Source of the DNA: Actinomycetes bacterium
Lineage (GTDB): Bacteria; Actinomycetota; Acidimicrobiia; Acidimicrobiales; Microtrichaceae
Assembly: GCA_023437745.1 (NCBI GenBank)
Contig: JAEZFI010000235.1
Location: forward strand, 1-18,125
Direction of reading: 5' to 3'
DNA length: 18,125 nt
Below, piece by piece: positions 7,095 to 12,902 of this stretch (the first letter of the stretch is position 1; the number at the start of each line of letters is the position of its first letter). The translations under genes and the position numbers were made by a program. Under the pieces are notes generated by a model. That model worked only from the letters and a program-made list of their open reading frames with translations, searched no databases and was not told where the DNA came from.

Positions 7095-7132
7095 TGCCCC
7101 GCCCGATCAAGAGAGCAGGCAAGCAGCAATGA
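7094..7132 (+). other. Possible 12-codon mini-ORF between rplF and rplR
   Basis: The frame ATG...TGA encodes MPRPIKRAGKQQ. Its start overlaps the rplF stop (TGATG) and its stop overlaps the rplR start (ATGA at 7129-7132), so a ribosome could pass from L6 through it to L18. The peptide is basic and matches no family I know. It may be a translated coupling peptide, or simply a spacer that is open by chance. A purine-rich AGAGAGCAGG at about 7111-7120 inside it can serve as the rplR ribosome binding site without any coupling. Confidence 0.35.
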
Positions 7133-7491
7133 GCGATCATTCGAAGCAGAAGCGCGACGCTCGCATCCGTCGTCACCGCCGCGTGCGGAAGAACGTGCGT
7201 GGCACCGCGGCGCGCCCGCGCCTCTCGGTGTACCGCTCGAACCGCTACATCGTGGCGCAGGTCATCGACGACGTCGCCGGCCGCACCCTGGCCGCGGCGT
7301 CCAGCCTCGAGGCGGACCTCCGCTCCTCGGGTGGGACCGTTGAGGCCGCCACGTCCGTCGGCCGCCTCGTGGCGGAGCGGGCGAAGGCAGCGGGCGTCGA
7401 CACGGTGGTGTTCGACCGAGGTGGCAACGTGTACCACGGTCGTGTTGCGGCGGTGGCCGACGCCGCCCGTGAAGCTGGACTGGAGTTCTGA
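7129..7491 (+). CDS. rplR: 50S ribosomal protein L18
   Basis: L18 binds 5S rRNA and attaches it to the large subunit. The 120-residue product has a basic N-terminus (KQKRDARIRRHRRVRKNVRGTAARPRLSVYRSNRYIVAQVIDD) and the typical end VVFDRGGNVYHGRVAAVADAAREAGLEF. The ATG at 7129 was chosen because the L18 homology begins there; the frame is open far upstream through rplF only as a shadow. An AGAGAGCAGG sequence about nine bases upstream is the likely ribosome binding site. The stop overlaps rpsE as TGATG. Length is normal. Confidence 0.97.
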   Translation: MSDHSKQKRDARIRRHRRVRKNVRGTAARPRLSVYRSNRYIVAQVIDDVAGRTLAAASSLEADLRSSGGTVEAATSVGRLVAERAKAAGVDTVVFDRGGNVYHGRVAAVADAAREAGLEF

Positions 7492-8054
7492 TGGCATCCA
7501 ACGAGAACGCTGAGCTTCGCGACTCACGCGTCATCAACATCAACCGCGTCGCCAAGGTGGTGAAGGGCGGCCGTCGGTTCTCCTTCACGGCGCTCGTGGT
7601 GATCGGCGACGGCGCCGGACGCGTCGGCCTCGGCTACGGCAAGGCGAAGGAGGTGCCCCTCGCGATCCAGAAGGGCACCGAGGAGGCTCGCAAGAACCTC
7701 TTCTCCGTCCCGCTGGCCGGCACGACCATCGTCCATCCCATCCTCGGTCAGCTCGGTGCCGGTCGCGTGCTCCTGCAGCCCGCTGCCCCCGGTACCGGCG
7801 TGATCGCCGGTGGCGCCGCCCGCGCCATCCTCGAGGAGGCCGGCATCCACGACGTGCTCTGCAAGTCGCTCGGCTCCTCCAACTACATCAACGTGGCTCG
7901 CGCCACCATCGCCGGCCTGCAGGGCCTCCGCCGTCCCGACGAGATCGCCGCCCTCCGTGGCCTCGATCCCGAGGAGTTCGTGCCGAAGGGCCTGCTCACC
8001 GCCTACCGCGAGTCGGAGCGCGGGCCGGCGCCCGCTCCGTTCGAGGTGAAGTGA
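7491..8054 (+). CDS. rpsE: 30S ribosomal protein S5
   Basis: S5 is located at the back of the small subunit near the mRNA entry site and influences decoding accuracy. The 187-residue product has the double-stranded RNA-binding-like domain INRVAKVVKGGRRFSF and VVIGDGAGRVGLGYGKAKEVP, then the S5 C-terminal domain with GAGRVLLQPAAPGTGVIAGGAARAILE and KSLGSSNYINVARATI. These are invariant markers. Length is somewhat long owing to short N- and C-terminal extensions. The ATG at 7491 overlaps the rplR stop, and the stop overlaps rpmD (TGATG). Confidence 0.98.
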   Translation: MASNENAELRDSRVININRVAKVVKGGRRFSFTALVVIGDGAGRVGLGYGKAKEVPLAIQKGTEEARKNLFSVPLAGTTIVHPILGQLGAGRVLLQPAAPGTGVIAGGAARAILEEAGIHDVLCKSLGSSNYINVARATIAGLQGLRRPDEIAALRGLDPEEFVPKGLLTAYRESERGPAPAPFEVK

Positions 8055-8239
8055 TGGCCAGTCTCAAGGTCACCCAGGTCCGGTCGGCGATCGGCACCAA
8101 GCCGAAGCAGCGGGGCACCCTCCGCGCCCTCGGTCTCGGTCGCATCGGCAAGTCGCGTGTCCTGCCGGACACGAAGGACATCCGGGGCCAGATCAACAAG
8201 GTCCCCCACCTCATCGACGTCGAGGAGGTCGAATCGTGA
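8054..8239 (+). CDS. rpmD: 50S ribosomal protein L30
   Basis: L30 is a small protein of the large subunit, present in many but not all bacteria. The 61-residue product reads LKVTQVRSAIGTKPKQRGTLRALGLGRIGKSRVLPDT and ends with INKVPHLIDVEEVE; the SAIG..P.Q..TL.ALGL..I...V pattern and VPHLI.VEE are typical. The ATG at 8054 is preferred over the in-frame GTG at 8051 because it overlaps the rpsE stop and lies seven bases after GAGGTGA. The end overlaps rplO as GTGA. Confidence 0.97.
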   Translation: MASLKVTQVRSAIGTKPKQRGTLRALGLGRIGKSRVLPDTKDIRGQINKVPHLIDVEEVES

Positions 8240-8727
8240 AGGTCCATGACCTGAAGCCCGCCGAGGGCTCCACCAAGCGCGCCAAGCGCGTCGGCCGTGG
8301 CACCGGTGGCAAGGGCGGCAAGACCGCCGGCCGTGGCACCAAGGGTCAGAACTCCCGCTCCGGCGGTGGCGTCCGTGTCGGCTTCGAGGGCGGTCAGCTC
8401 CCGATGGCGATGCGCACCCCGAAGCTCCGCGGCTTCACCAACCCGTTCCGGGTCGAGTACCAGGCGATCAACCTCGACACCCTCCAGGAGTCGGGCCTCG
8501 ACGAGATCAGCCCGGAGTCGCTCCTGGCCAAGGGCCTCGTCGGCAAGGGCGCGCTCGTGAAGGTGCTCGGCCGGGGTGAGCTCGACCGCAAGGTCACCGT
8601 GAAGGCGCACGGCTTCTCGAAGTCGGCCGTCGCGGCGATCGAGGCGGCCGGCGGCACCGTGGAGCGCCTCGAGCTCCCGTTCAAGGTGCGGCCCGCGTTC
8701 CACGGGTCGGCGCACACCAACCGCTAG
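8236..8727 (+). CDS. rplO: 50S ribosomal protein L15
   Basis: L15 is a late-assembling 23S rRNA-binding protein. The 163-residue product starts KVHDLKPAEGSTKRAKRVGRGTGGKGGKTAGRGTKGQNSRSGGGVRVGFEGGQ, the Gly/Lys/Arg-rich extension that penetrates rRNA, followed by MRTPKLRGFTNPFRVEYQAINLD and a globular domain with VKVLGRGEL and VKAHGFSKSAVAAIEAAGG. The start is GTG at 8236 in GTGA overlap with rpmD, preceded by GAGGAGG. A slightly longer C-terminus than usual ends at TAG 8727. A 114-base non-coding gap with hairpin potential follows before secY. Confidence 0.97.
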   Translation: MKVHDLKPAEGSTKRAKRVGRGTGGKGGKTAGRGTKGQNSRSGGGVRVGFEGGQLPMAMRTPKLRGFTNPFRVEYQAINLDTLQESGLDEISPESLLAKGLVGKGALVKVLGRGELDRKVTVKAHGFSKSAVAAIEAAGGTVERLELPFKVRPAFHGSAHTNR

Positions 8728-8736
8728 CCCTGCCAG

Positions 8737-8801
8737 GGCCGGGCCAGCTCCGCCTCCGGCTCGCCTCGCAGGCTCGGCTTCGTCGGCTGCGCTACCCGGC
8801 C
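8737..8801 (+). promoter_or_regulatory. Imperfect long hairpin in the rplO-secY spacer
   Basis: The 114-base spacer holds outer arms GGCCGGG (8737-8743) and CCCGGCC (8795-8801), which pair perfectly. After a small bulge, AGCTCCGCC and GGCTGCGCT pair at seven of nine positions, and an inner GCCTCGCAGGC can form its own small loop. No T-run follows, so it is not a classical terminator. It could attenuate transcription or be an RNA processing or stability element separating ribosomal genes from secY. A weak -10-like TACCGT at 8804-8809 has no convincing -35 partner. Confidence 0.4.
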
Positions 8802-8841
8802 TGTACCGTTCGCTTCGTCCGCACCCCACGGGAGATCCACC

Positions 8842-10161
8842 GTGCTCAAGTCGATCCGCACCGTCATCTCCATCACGGAGCTGCGCGGCAAGATTCTCTT
8901 CACGATCGGCATGCTCGTGGTGTACCGGATCGGCTCCTACGTGCCGGCACCGGGCATCGACCAGAACGCGGTCACCGCGATCAAGCGCTCGGCCGAGGAG
9001 GGCGGCGTGCTCGCCTTCCTGTCGCTGTTCAGCGGCAAGGCGCTCACGCAGTTCGCCCTCTTCGCGCTGGGGATCATGCCGTACATCACGGCGTCGATCA
9101 TCATGCAGATCCTCACCGTCGTGATCCCCAAGCTCCAGCAGTGGCAGGAGCAGGGGGCCGTCGGGCAGCGGAAGATCACGCAGTGGACCCGGTACCTGAC
9201 CATCGCCATCTCGGTGATCCAGTCGACGGGCCTCGTCTACCTGTTCAACAACGGCGGGTTCACCAACGACCCGAACCTCCAGCTGGTCCCGCACTTCGGC
9301 GTGTTCCGGGTCTCGCTGATCGTCCTGACCCTCACGGCGGGCACGGCGATGCTGATGTGGATGGGTGAATCGATCACCCAGCGCGGCATCGGCAACGGGA
9401 TGTCCCTGATCATCTTCTCCTCGGTCGTGTCGGCCCTCCCGTCGACGGGAGCGCAGGTGAAGGCCACGGCCGGCTGGGGCGGCATCGCCCTGGTGATCGG
9501 GATGATGATCGTGATGGTCCTCCTCGTCGTGTACATCGAGCAGGGCCAGCGGCGGATCCCCGTCCAGTTCGCGAAGCGTGTGGTGGGTCGCAAGATGTAC
9601 GGCGGCCAGAGCACCTACATCCCGCTGAAGGTGAACATGTCGGGCGTGATCCCGATCATCTTCTCCTCGGCGGTGCTGAACCTGCCGGTGCTGCTCAGCC
9701 AGGTCCTCCCGCAGGACACGGGCTGGGGCAGCGCCATCACCCGGTGGATCAACGAGAACCTGCAGAAGGGGACCAGCCCCTACTACCTGCTGTTCTACGG
9801 CCTCCTGATCCTCGGGTTCTCGTACTTCTACACGGCGATCGCCTTCGACCCGGTCCAGCAGGCGGACAACCTCCGCAAGCAGGGCGGGTTCATCCCGGGC
9901 ATCCGTCCCGGCCCCCAGACCGAGCGGTACCTGTCCAAGGTGCTGAACCGGATCACCCTTCCCGGCGCGGTGTTCATCGCGTTCCTGGCCCTCGGGCCCG
10001 CCATCCTGATCTCCGTGATCCTGAGCGATGCGGACGGGCAGATCGGCTACAACTTCGGCGGCATCTCCATCCTCATCGCGGTGGGCGTGGCGCTCGAGAC
10101 CATGAAGCAGATCGACAGCCAGCTGATGATGCGCAACTACGACGGGTTCTTGAAGCTCTGA
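8842..10161 (+). CDS. secY: Preprotein translocase subunit SecY
   Basis: SecY is the channel subunit of the SecYEG translocon in the cytoplasmic membrane. The 439-residue product has ten hydrophobic segments. It shows the first segment ending in VYRIGSYVPAPGID, the plug region LSLFSGKALTQFALFALGIMPYITASII, GNGMSLIIFSSVV, and the cytoplasmic loop EQGQRRIPVQFAKRV with STYIPLKVNMSGVIPIIFSSA. The last cytoplasmic loop GGFIPGIRPGPQTERYL contacts SecA and the ribosome. The start is GTG at 8842 with GGGAG about seven bases upstream at 8830-8834. Length is normal. adk follows after 41 bases. Confidence 0.98.
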   Translation: MLKSIRTVISITELRGKILFTIGMLVVYRIGSYVPAPGIDQNAVTAIKRSAEEGGVLAFLSLFSGKALTQFALFALGIMPYITASIIMQILTVVIPKLQQWQEQGAVGQRKITQWTRYLTIAISVIQSTGLVYLFNNGGFTNDPNLQLVPHFGVFRVSLIVLTLTAGTAMLMWMGESITQRGIGNGMSLIIFSSVVSALPSTGAQVKATAGWGGIALVIGMMIVMVLLVVYIEQGQRRIPVQFAKRVVGRKMYGGQSTYIPLKVNMSGVIPIIFSSAVLNLPVLLSQVLPQDTGWGSAITRWINENLQKGTSPYYLLFYGLLILGFSYFYTAIAFDPVQQADNLRKQGGFIPGIRPGPQTERYLSKVLNRITLPGAVFIAFLALGPAILISVILSDADGQIGYNFGGISILIAVGVALETMKQIDSQLMMRNYDGFLKL

Positions 10162-10202
10162 GCGCGTTTGCGACTCGTCCAGAAACCTGTTGGAGTTCCT
10201 CG

Positions 10203-10856
10203 ATGCCGTCCGGACACAGGCTCATCATCTTCGGCCGTCAGGGCGCGGGGAAGGGCACGCAGAGCGAGCGACTCGCCGCGCACTACGACATCCCCCACAT
10301 CTCGACGGGTGACATGCTCCGCGCTGCCGTCCGCGACGGCACGGCGTTCGGCCTGAAGGCCAAGGAGTACATGGACGCCGGCCGGCTCCTGCCCGACGAC
10401 ATCATGGTGGGGCTGGTGGCCGAGCGGCTCGGGCAGGCCGACGCGGCGAAGGGCTGGCTACTGGACGGCTACCCGCGCACGCCGGGCCAGGCCGAGGCGC
10501 TGACCGAGGTGACCGCCGACGCGCCGTTCGACGTGGCCGTCAACCTCGAGGTGCCCGAGGCGGTCGTGATCGAGCGGATTTCGTCCCGGCGGGTGTGCTC
10601 CAACTGCGGGGCGATCTACTCCACGGAGCGGCCACCCACGTCGAACTGGACCTGTGACCGCTGCGGCGGCGAGGTGGTGCAGCGCGACGACGACACCGAG
10701 GAAGCGGTCCGGAGCCGGCTGGCCGACTACCAGGCGCAGACCGCGCCGCTGATCCAGTGGTTCGCGGACCGGGACGCCCTCGTGACGGTGGATGGCGACG
10801 CCGAGCCTGATACGGTGTTCGCCGAGCTCGTGGCGGCCATCGACGCCCGCGGGTGA
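10203..10856 (+). CDS. adk: Adenylate kinase, zinc-lid type
   Basis: Adenylate kinase converts ATP and AMP to two ADP in the cytoplasm. The 217-residue product has a P-loop at residues 11-19, GRQGAGKGT rather than the common GPPGAGKGT; the AMP site STGDMLR at 34-40; DGYPRT at 88-92 (more often DGFPRT); and a long lid domain with Cys132-x2-Cys135 and Cys151-x2-Cys154 that should bind zinc. The ATG at 10203 is preceded by GGAG about eight bases upstream. It sits after secY as usual, but no map gene follows before infA. The catalytic Lys17 and the arginines after the lid are present, so it should be active. Confidence 0.96.
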   Translation: MPSGHRLIIFGRQGAGKGTQSERLAAHYDIPHISTGDMLRAAVRDGTAFGLKAKEYMDAGRLLPDDIMVGLVAERLGQADAAKGWLLDGYPRTPGQAEALTEVTADAPFDVAVNLEVPEAVVIERISSRRVCSNCGAIYSTERPPTSNWTCDRCGGEVVQRDDDTEEAVRSRLADYQAQTAPLIQWFADRDALVTVDGDAEPDTVFAELVAAIDARG

Positions 10857-10861
10857 GCCGA

Positions 10862-10886
10862 CGGACACGCGTCCGCACGGTCCGTG
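10862..10886 (+). terminator. Possible weak terminator after adk
   Basis: Just after the adk stop, CGGAC and GTCCG (10862-10866 and 10871-10875) form a five-base stem with a four-base loop, immediately followed by CACGG-T-CCGTG (10876-10886) and then ATTT. The stems are short and the T-run is minimal, so termination here is only a possibility. The same region is the upstream flank of the infA promoter. Confidence 0.25.
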
Positions 10887-10888
10887 AT

Positions 10889-10918
10889 TTGTACGGGTCG
10901 GTGTGCTACCGGTACGCT
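10889..10918 (+). promoter_or_regulatory. Promoter of the infA-rpmJ-rpsM-rpsK-rpsD-rpoA-rplQ block
   Basis: TTGTAC at 10889-10894 and TACGCT at 10913-10918 are separated by 18 bases. They fit a housekeeping sigma factor promoter with the TAnnnT -10 form common in actinobacteria. Transcription would start near 10925, giving an infA leader of about 100 bases. The same 11-base string ACCGGTACGCT occurs in the promoter-like sequence before the presumed rplM at the right edge of the window, which strengthens both calls. Confidence 0.65.
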
Positions 10919-11023
10919 CTTTCGTCGGCCTCCGCTTCCCTGCGCAAGCGTGTCGGGGCCCAGTGTGAAGTGTTGTGAGTTCGTTGTCCATGCCCGCCCC
11001 CGGGATCTGACCAGGAGATCACC

Positions 11024-11248
11024 CTGCCCAAGCCCAAGGAAGACGCCATCGTCCTCGAAGGGACGGTCATCGAGCCGCTGCCGAACGCCATGTTCCGCGT
11101 CGAGCTCGAGAACGGGCACAAGGTGCTCGCCCACATCTCCGGGAAGATGCGCATGCACTACATCCGCATCCTGCCGGGCGACAAGGTGCAGGTGGAGCTC
11201 ACCCCCTACGACCTCACTCGTGGGCGGATCACGTACCGGTACAAGTAG
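11024..11248 (+). CDS. infA: Translation initiation factor IF-1, apparent CTG start
   Basis: IF-1 is a small OB-fold protein that occupies the ribosomal A-site during initiation. The reading frame gives 74 residues with EDAIVLEGTVIEP, LPNAMFRVELENGHKVLAHIS, GKMRMHYIRILPGDKV and ELTPYDLTRGRITYRYK, an essentially perfect IF-1. In this frame there is no ATG, GTG or TTG between the upstream TGA at 10976-10978 and the conserved part. The best start is CTG at 11024, six bases after AGGAG (11013-11017), giving MPKPKEDAIV, which matches the usual IF-1 N-terminus. An in-frame ATC at 11018 touches the binding site and is too close. Confidence in the gene is very high, in the start codon moderate. Confidence 0.93.
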   Translation: MPKPKEDAIVLEGTVIEPLPNAMFRVELENGHKVLAHISGKMRMHYIRILPGDKVQVELTPYDLTRGRITYRYK

Positions 11249-11271
11249 CAAGGTCCCGAAGACGGGGCGCT

Positions 11272-11289
11272 GGGTCGGGGAGCCGACCC
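11272..11289 (+). promoter_or_regulatory. Perfect 7-bp hairpin between infA and rpmJ
   Basis: GGGTCGG (11272-11278) and CCGACCC (11283-11289) pair perfectly around a GGAG loop. No T-run follows, so full termination is unlikely. It lies 24 bases after the infA stop and may slow decay of infA mRNA or reduce read-through into rpmJ. Confidence 0.45.
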
Positions 11290-11308
11290 GGACGAGATGC
11301 CCGGAAGC

Positions 11309-11321
11309 GGCCCTGCGGGCC
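11309..11321 (+). promoter_or_regulatory. Second small hairpin before rpmJ
   Basis: GGCCC (11309-11313) and GGGCC (11317-11321) form a five-base stem with a TGC loop. With the larger hairpin just upstream it makes the infA-rpmJ spacer structured. GGGGGAG (11327-11333) lies downstream, about 14 bases before the rpmJ start, and a nearer purine stretch is the likelier ribosome binding site. Confidence 0.3.
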
Positions 11322-11347
11322 CGACCGGGGGAGAACAGAGAGAGCAG

Positions 11348-11461
11348 ATGAAAGTCCGACCGAGCGTCAAGAAGATGTGTGAGAAGTGCAGGGTGATCCG
11401 CCGCCACGGGCGAGTGCAGATCATCTGCGAGAACCCGCGCCACAAGCAGCGCCAAGGCTAA
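11348..11461 (+). CDS. rpmJ: 50S ribosomal protein L36, zinc-binding form
   Basis: L36 is the smallest large-subunit protein. The 37-residue product, MKVRPSVKKMCEKC then RVIRRHGRVQIICENPRHKQRQG, is full length. Cys11, Cys14, Cys27 and His32 form the usual zinc site of the C+ type. The ATG at 11348 follows AGAGAGAG about five to ten bases upstream. Its place between infA and rpsM is the standard alpha-operon order, and rpsM begins 11 bases after its stop. Confidence 0.97.
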   Translation: MKVRPSVKKMCEKCRVIRRHGRVQIICENPRHKQRQG

Positions 11462-11472
11462 AGGACCGCACC

Positions 11473-11850
11473 ATGGCACGAATCGCCGGCGTCGACATCC
11501 CTCGGGAGAAGCGCCTCGTCATCTCACTCACCTACATCTACGGCATCGGCCGCACTGCCTCGGAGCAGATCTGCGCCGCCACCGAGATCGATGAGTCCAC
11601 CCGGGTGCGCGACCTCACCGACGCCGAGGTCAACCGTCTGCGGGCGCACATCGAGGAGCACCTCAAGGTCGAGGGTGACCTTCGCCGTGAGGTCAGCCAG
11701 AACATCAAGCGCAAGATGGAGATCGGCTGCTACCAGGGCATCCGTCACCGCCGGGGCCTTCCGGTCCGCGGCCAGCGCACCCACACCAACGCTCGGACCC
11801 GCAAGGGCCCGAAGAAGACCGTCGCCGGGAAGAAGAAGGTCCGCAAGTAA
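11473..11850 (+). CDS. rpsM: 30S ribosomal protein S13
   Basis: S13 binds the head of 16S rRNA, contacts P-site tRNA with its tail and forms inter-subunit bridges. The 125-residue product begins ARIAGVDIPREKRLVISLTYIYGIG, has a helix-hairpin-helix type RNA-binding centre, and ends with CYQGIRHRRGLPVRGQRTHTNARTRKGPKKTVAGKKK, the classic S13 end. The ATG at 11473 was taken because the family homology starts there, although the frame is open upstream. The stop overlaps rpsK as TAATG. Confidence 0.98.
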   Translation: MARIAGVDIPREKRLVISLTYIYGIGRTASEQICAATEIDESTRVRDLTDAEVNRLRAHIEEHLKVEGDLRREVSQNIKRKMEIGCYQGIRHRRGLPVRGQRTHTNARTRKGPKKTVAGKKKVRK

Positions 11851-12248
11851 TGGCCAAGCCAGCAGGAGGTGGACGTCGTCCCCGCAAGAAGGAACGGAAG
11901 AACGTCTCGCACGGCATCGTGCACATCAAGAGCTCGTTCAACAACACGATCGTCTCGATCACCGACCAGGAGGGCAACGTGATCTCCTGGGCGTCGGCGG
12001 GCAACGTCGGCTTCAAGGGCTCCCGCAAGTCCACGCCGTTCGCGGCGCAGATGGCGGCCGAGCAGGCGGCCCGTCGGGCCATGGAGCACGGTCTGCGCAA
12101 GGTCGACGTCGTGGTGAAGGGCCCGGGCTCCGGTCGCGAGACCGCGATCCGGTCGATCCAGAACGTCGGCATCGAGGTCACCGGCATCAAGGACGTGACG
12201 CCGGTGCCGCACAACGGTTGCCGGCCCCCCAAGCGGCGGAGGATGTAG
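11850..12248 (+). CDS. rpsK: 30S ribosomal protein S11
   Basis: S11 lies on the platform of the small subunit near the E-site and the mRNA exit. The 132-residue product has a basic N-terminus, then HGIVHIKSSFNNTIVSITD, GNVISWASAGNVGFKGSRKSTPFAAQMAAE and VVVKGPGSGRETAIRSIQ, ending in DVTPVPHNGCRPPKRRRM. All are diagnostic. The ATG at 11850 overlaps the rpsM stop. Length is normal, and rpsD follows three bases after the stop. Confidence 0.98.
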   Translation: MAKPAGGGRRPRKKERKNVSHGIVHIKSSFNNTIVSITDQEGNVISWASAGNVGFKGSRKSTPFAAQMAAEQAARRAMEHGLRKVDVVVKGPGSGRETAIRSIQNVGIEVTGIKDVTPVPHNGCRPPKRRRM

Positions 12249-12251
12249 GAG

Positions 12252-12869
12252 ATGGCCCGTTACACCGGACCCAAGGCCCGCGTCTCCCGGCGCCTGGGCA
12301 TGAACATCTGGGGCACCAAGGGCGAGGACATCGCCATGGAGAAGCGCCCCTACCCGCCCGGCGACCACGGCCGCACCCGTCGCCGTGGCAACGTCAGCGA
12401 GTACCTGCTCCAGCTCCAGGAGAAGCAGAAGGCCCGCTTCACCTACGGCTACAACGAGCGCCAGTTCCGCACGCTGTACGACGAGGCCTCGCGCCGCCAG
12501 GGCGTCACGGGTGAGAACCTGCTGACCTTCTGCGAGCTGCGCCTCGACAACATCGTCTACCGCGCCGGCTGGGCGTCCACCCGCCCGCAGGCCCGCCAGC
12601 TCGTCAACCACGGCCACATCGACGTGAACGGTCGCCGGGTGAACATCCCCAGCTACCGGGTCCGAAAGGGCGATGTCGTCCGTCTGCGTGACAAGACCCG
12701 CAACCTCGTCCTGATCCAGTGGAACATGGACACGCTCGGCCGGACGCCCCCCGCGTGGATCGAGACGTCCGACGGTGGCCAGGAGGTCACCATCCGCGAG
12801 CTCCCGATCCGCGAGCAGATCGACACACCGGTCCGCGAGCAGCTCATCGTCGAGCTCTACTCCAAGTAA
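12252..12869 (+). CDS. rpsD: 30S ribosomal protein S4
   Basis: S4 nucleates assembly of the 16S rRNA 5' domain and in E. coli represses the alpha operon. The 205-residue product is the usual length. It starts ARYTGPKARVSRRLGMNIWG, with YPPGDHG and the mRNA-channel helices, and carries an S4-type RNA-binding domain (about residues 95-155) with LCELRLDN-like FCELRLDNIVYRAGWASTRPQARQLVNHGHIDVNGRRVNIPSYRV. The N-terminal region lacks the CxxC...C zinc motif seen in some S4 proteins, so it is the zinc-free form. The ATG at 12252 follows GGAGGATGTAGGAG. rpoA follows after 33 bases. Confidence 0.98.
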   Translation: MARYTGPKARVSRRLGMNIWGTKGEDIAMEKRPYPPGDHGRTRRRGNVSEYLLQLQEKQKARFTYGYNERQFRTLYDEASRRQGVTGENLLTFCELRLDNIVYRAGWASTRPQARQLVNHGHIDVNGRRVNIPSYRVRKGDVVRLRDKTRNLVLIQWNMDTLGRTPPAWIETSDGGQEVTIRELPIREQIDTPVREQLIVELYSK

Positions 12870-12902
12870 CCCCTCCCCGCCGAACTCCGAGGTACCACCA
12901 GC

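Noticed and set aside
11018..11020. ATC as start codon of infA
   Set aside because: It directly abuts the AGGAG ribosome binding site, leaving no spacer; CTG at 11024 has normal spacing.
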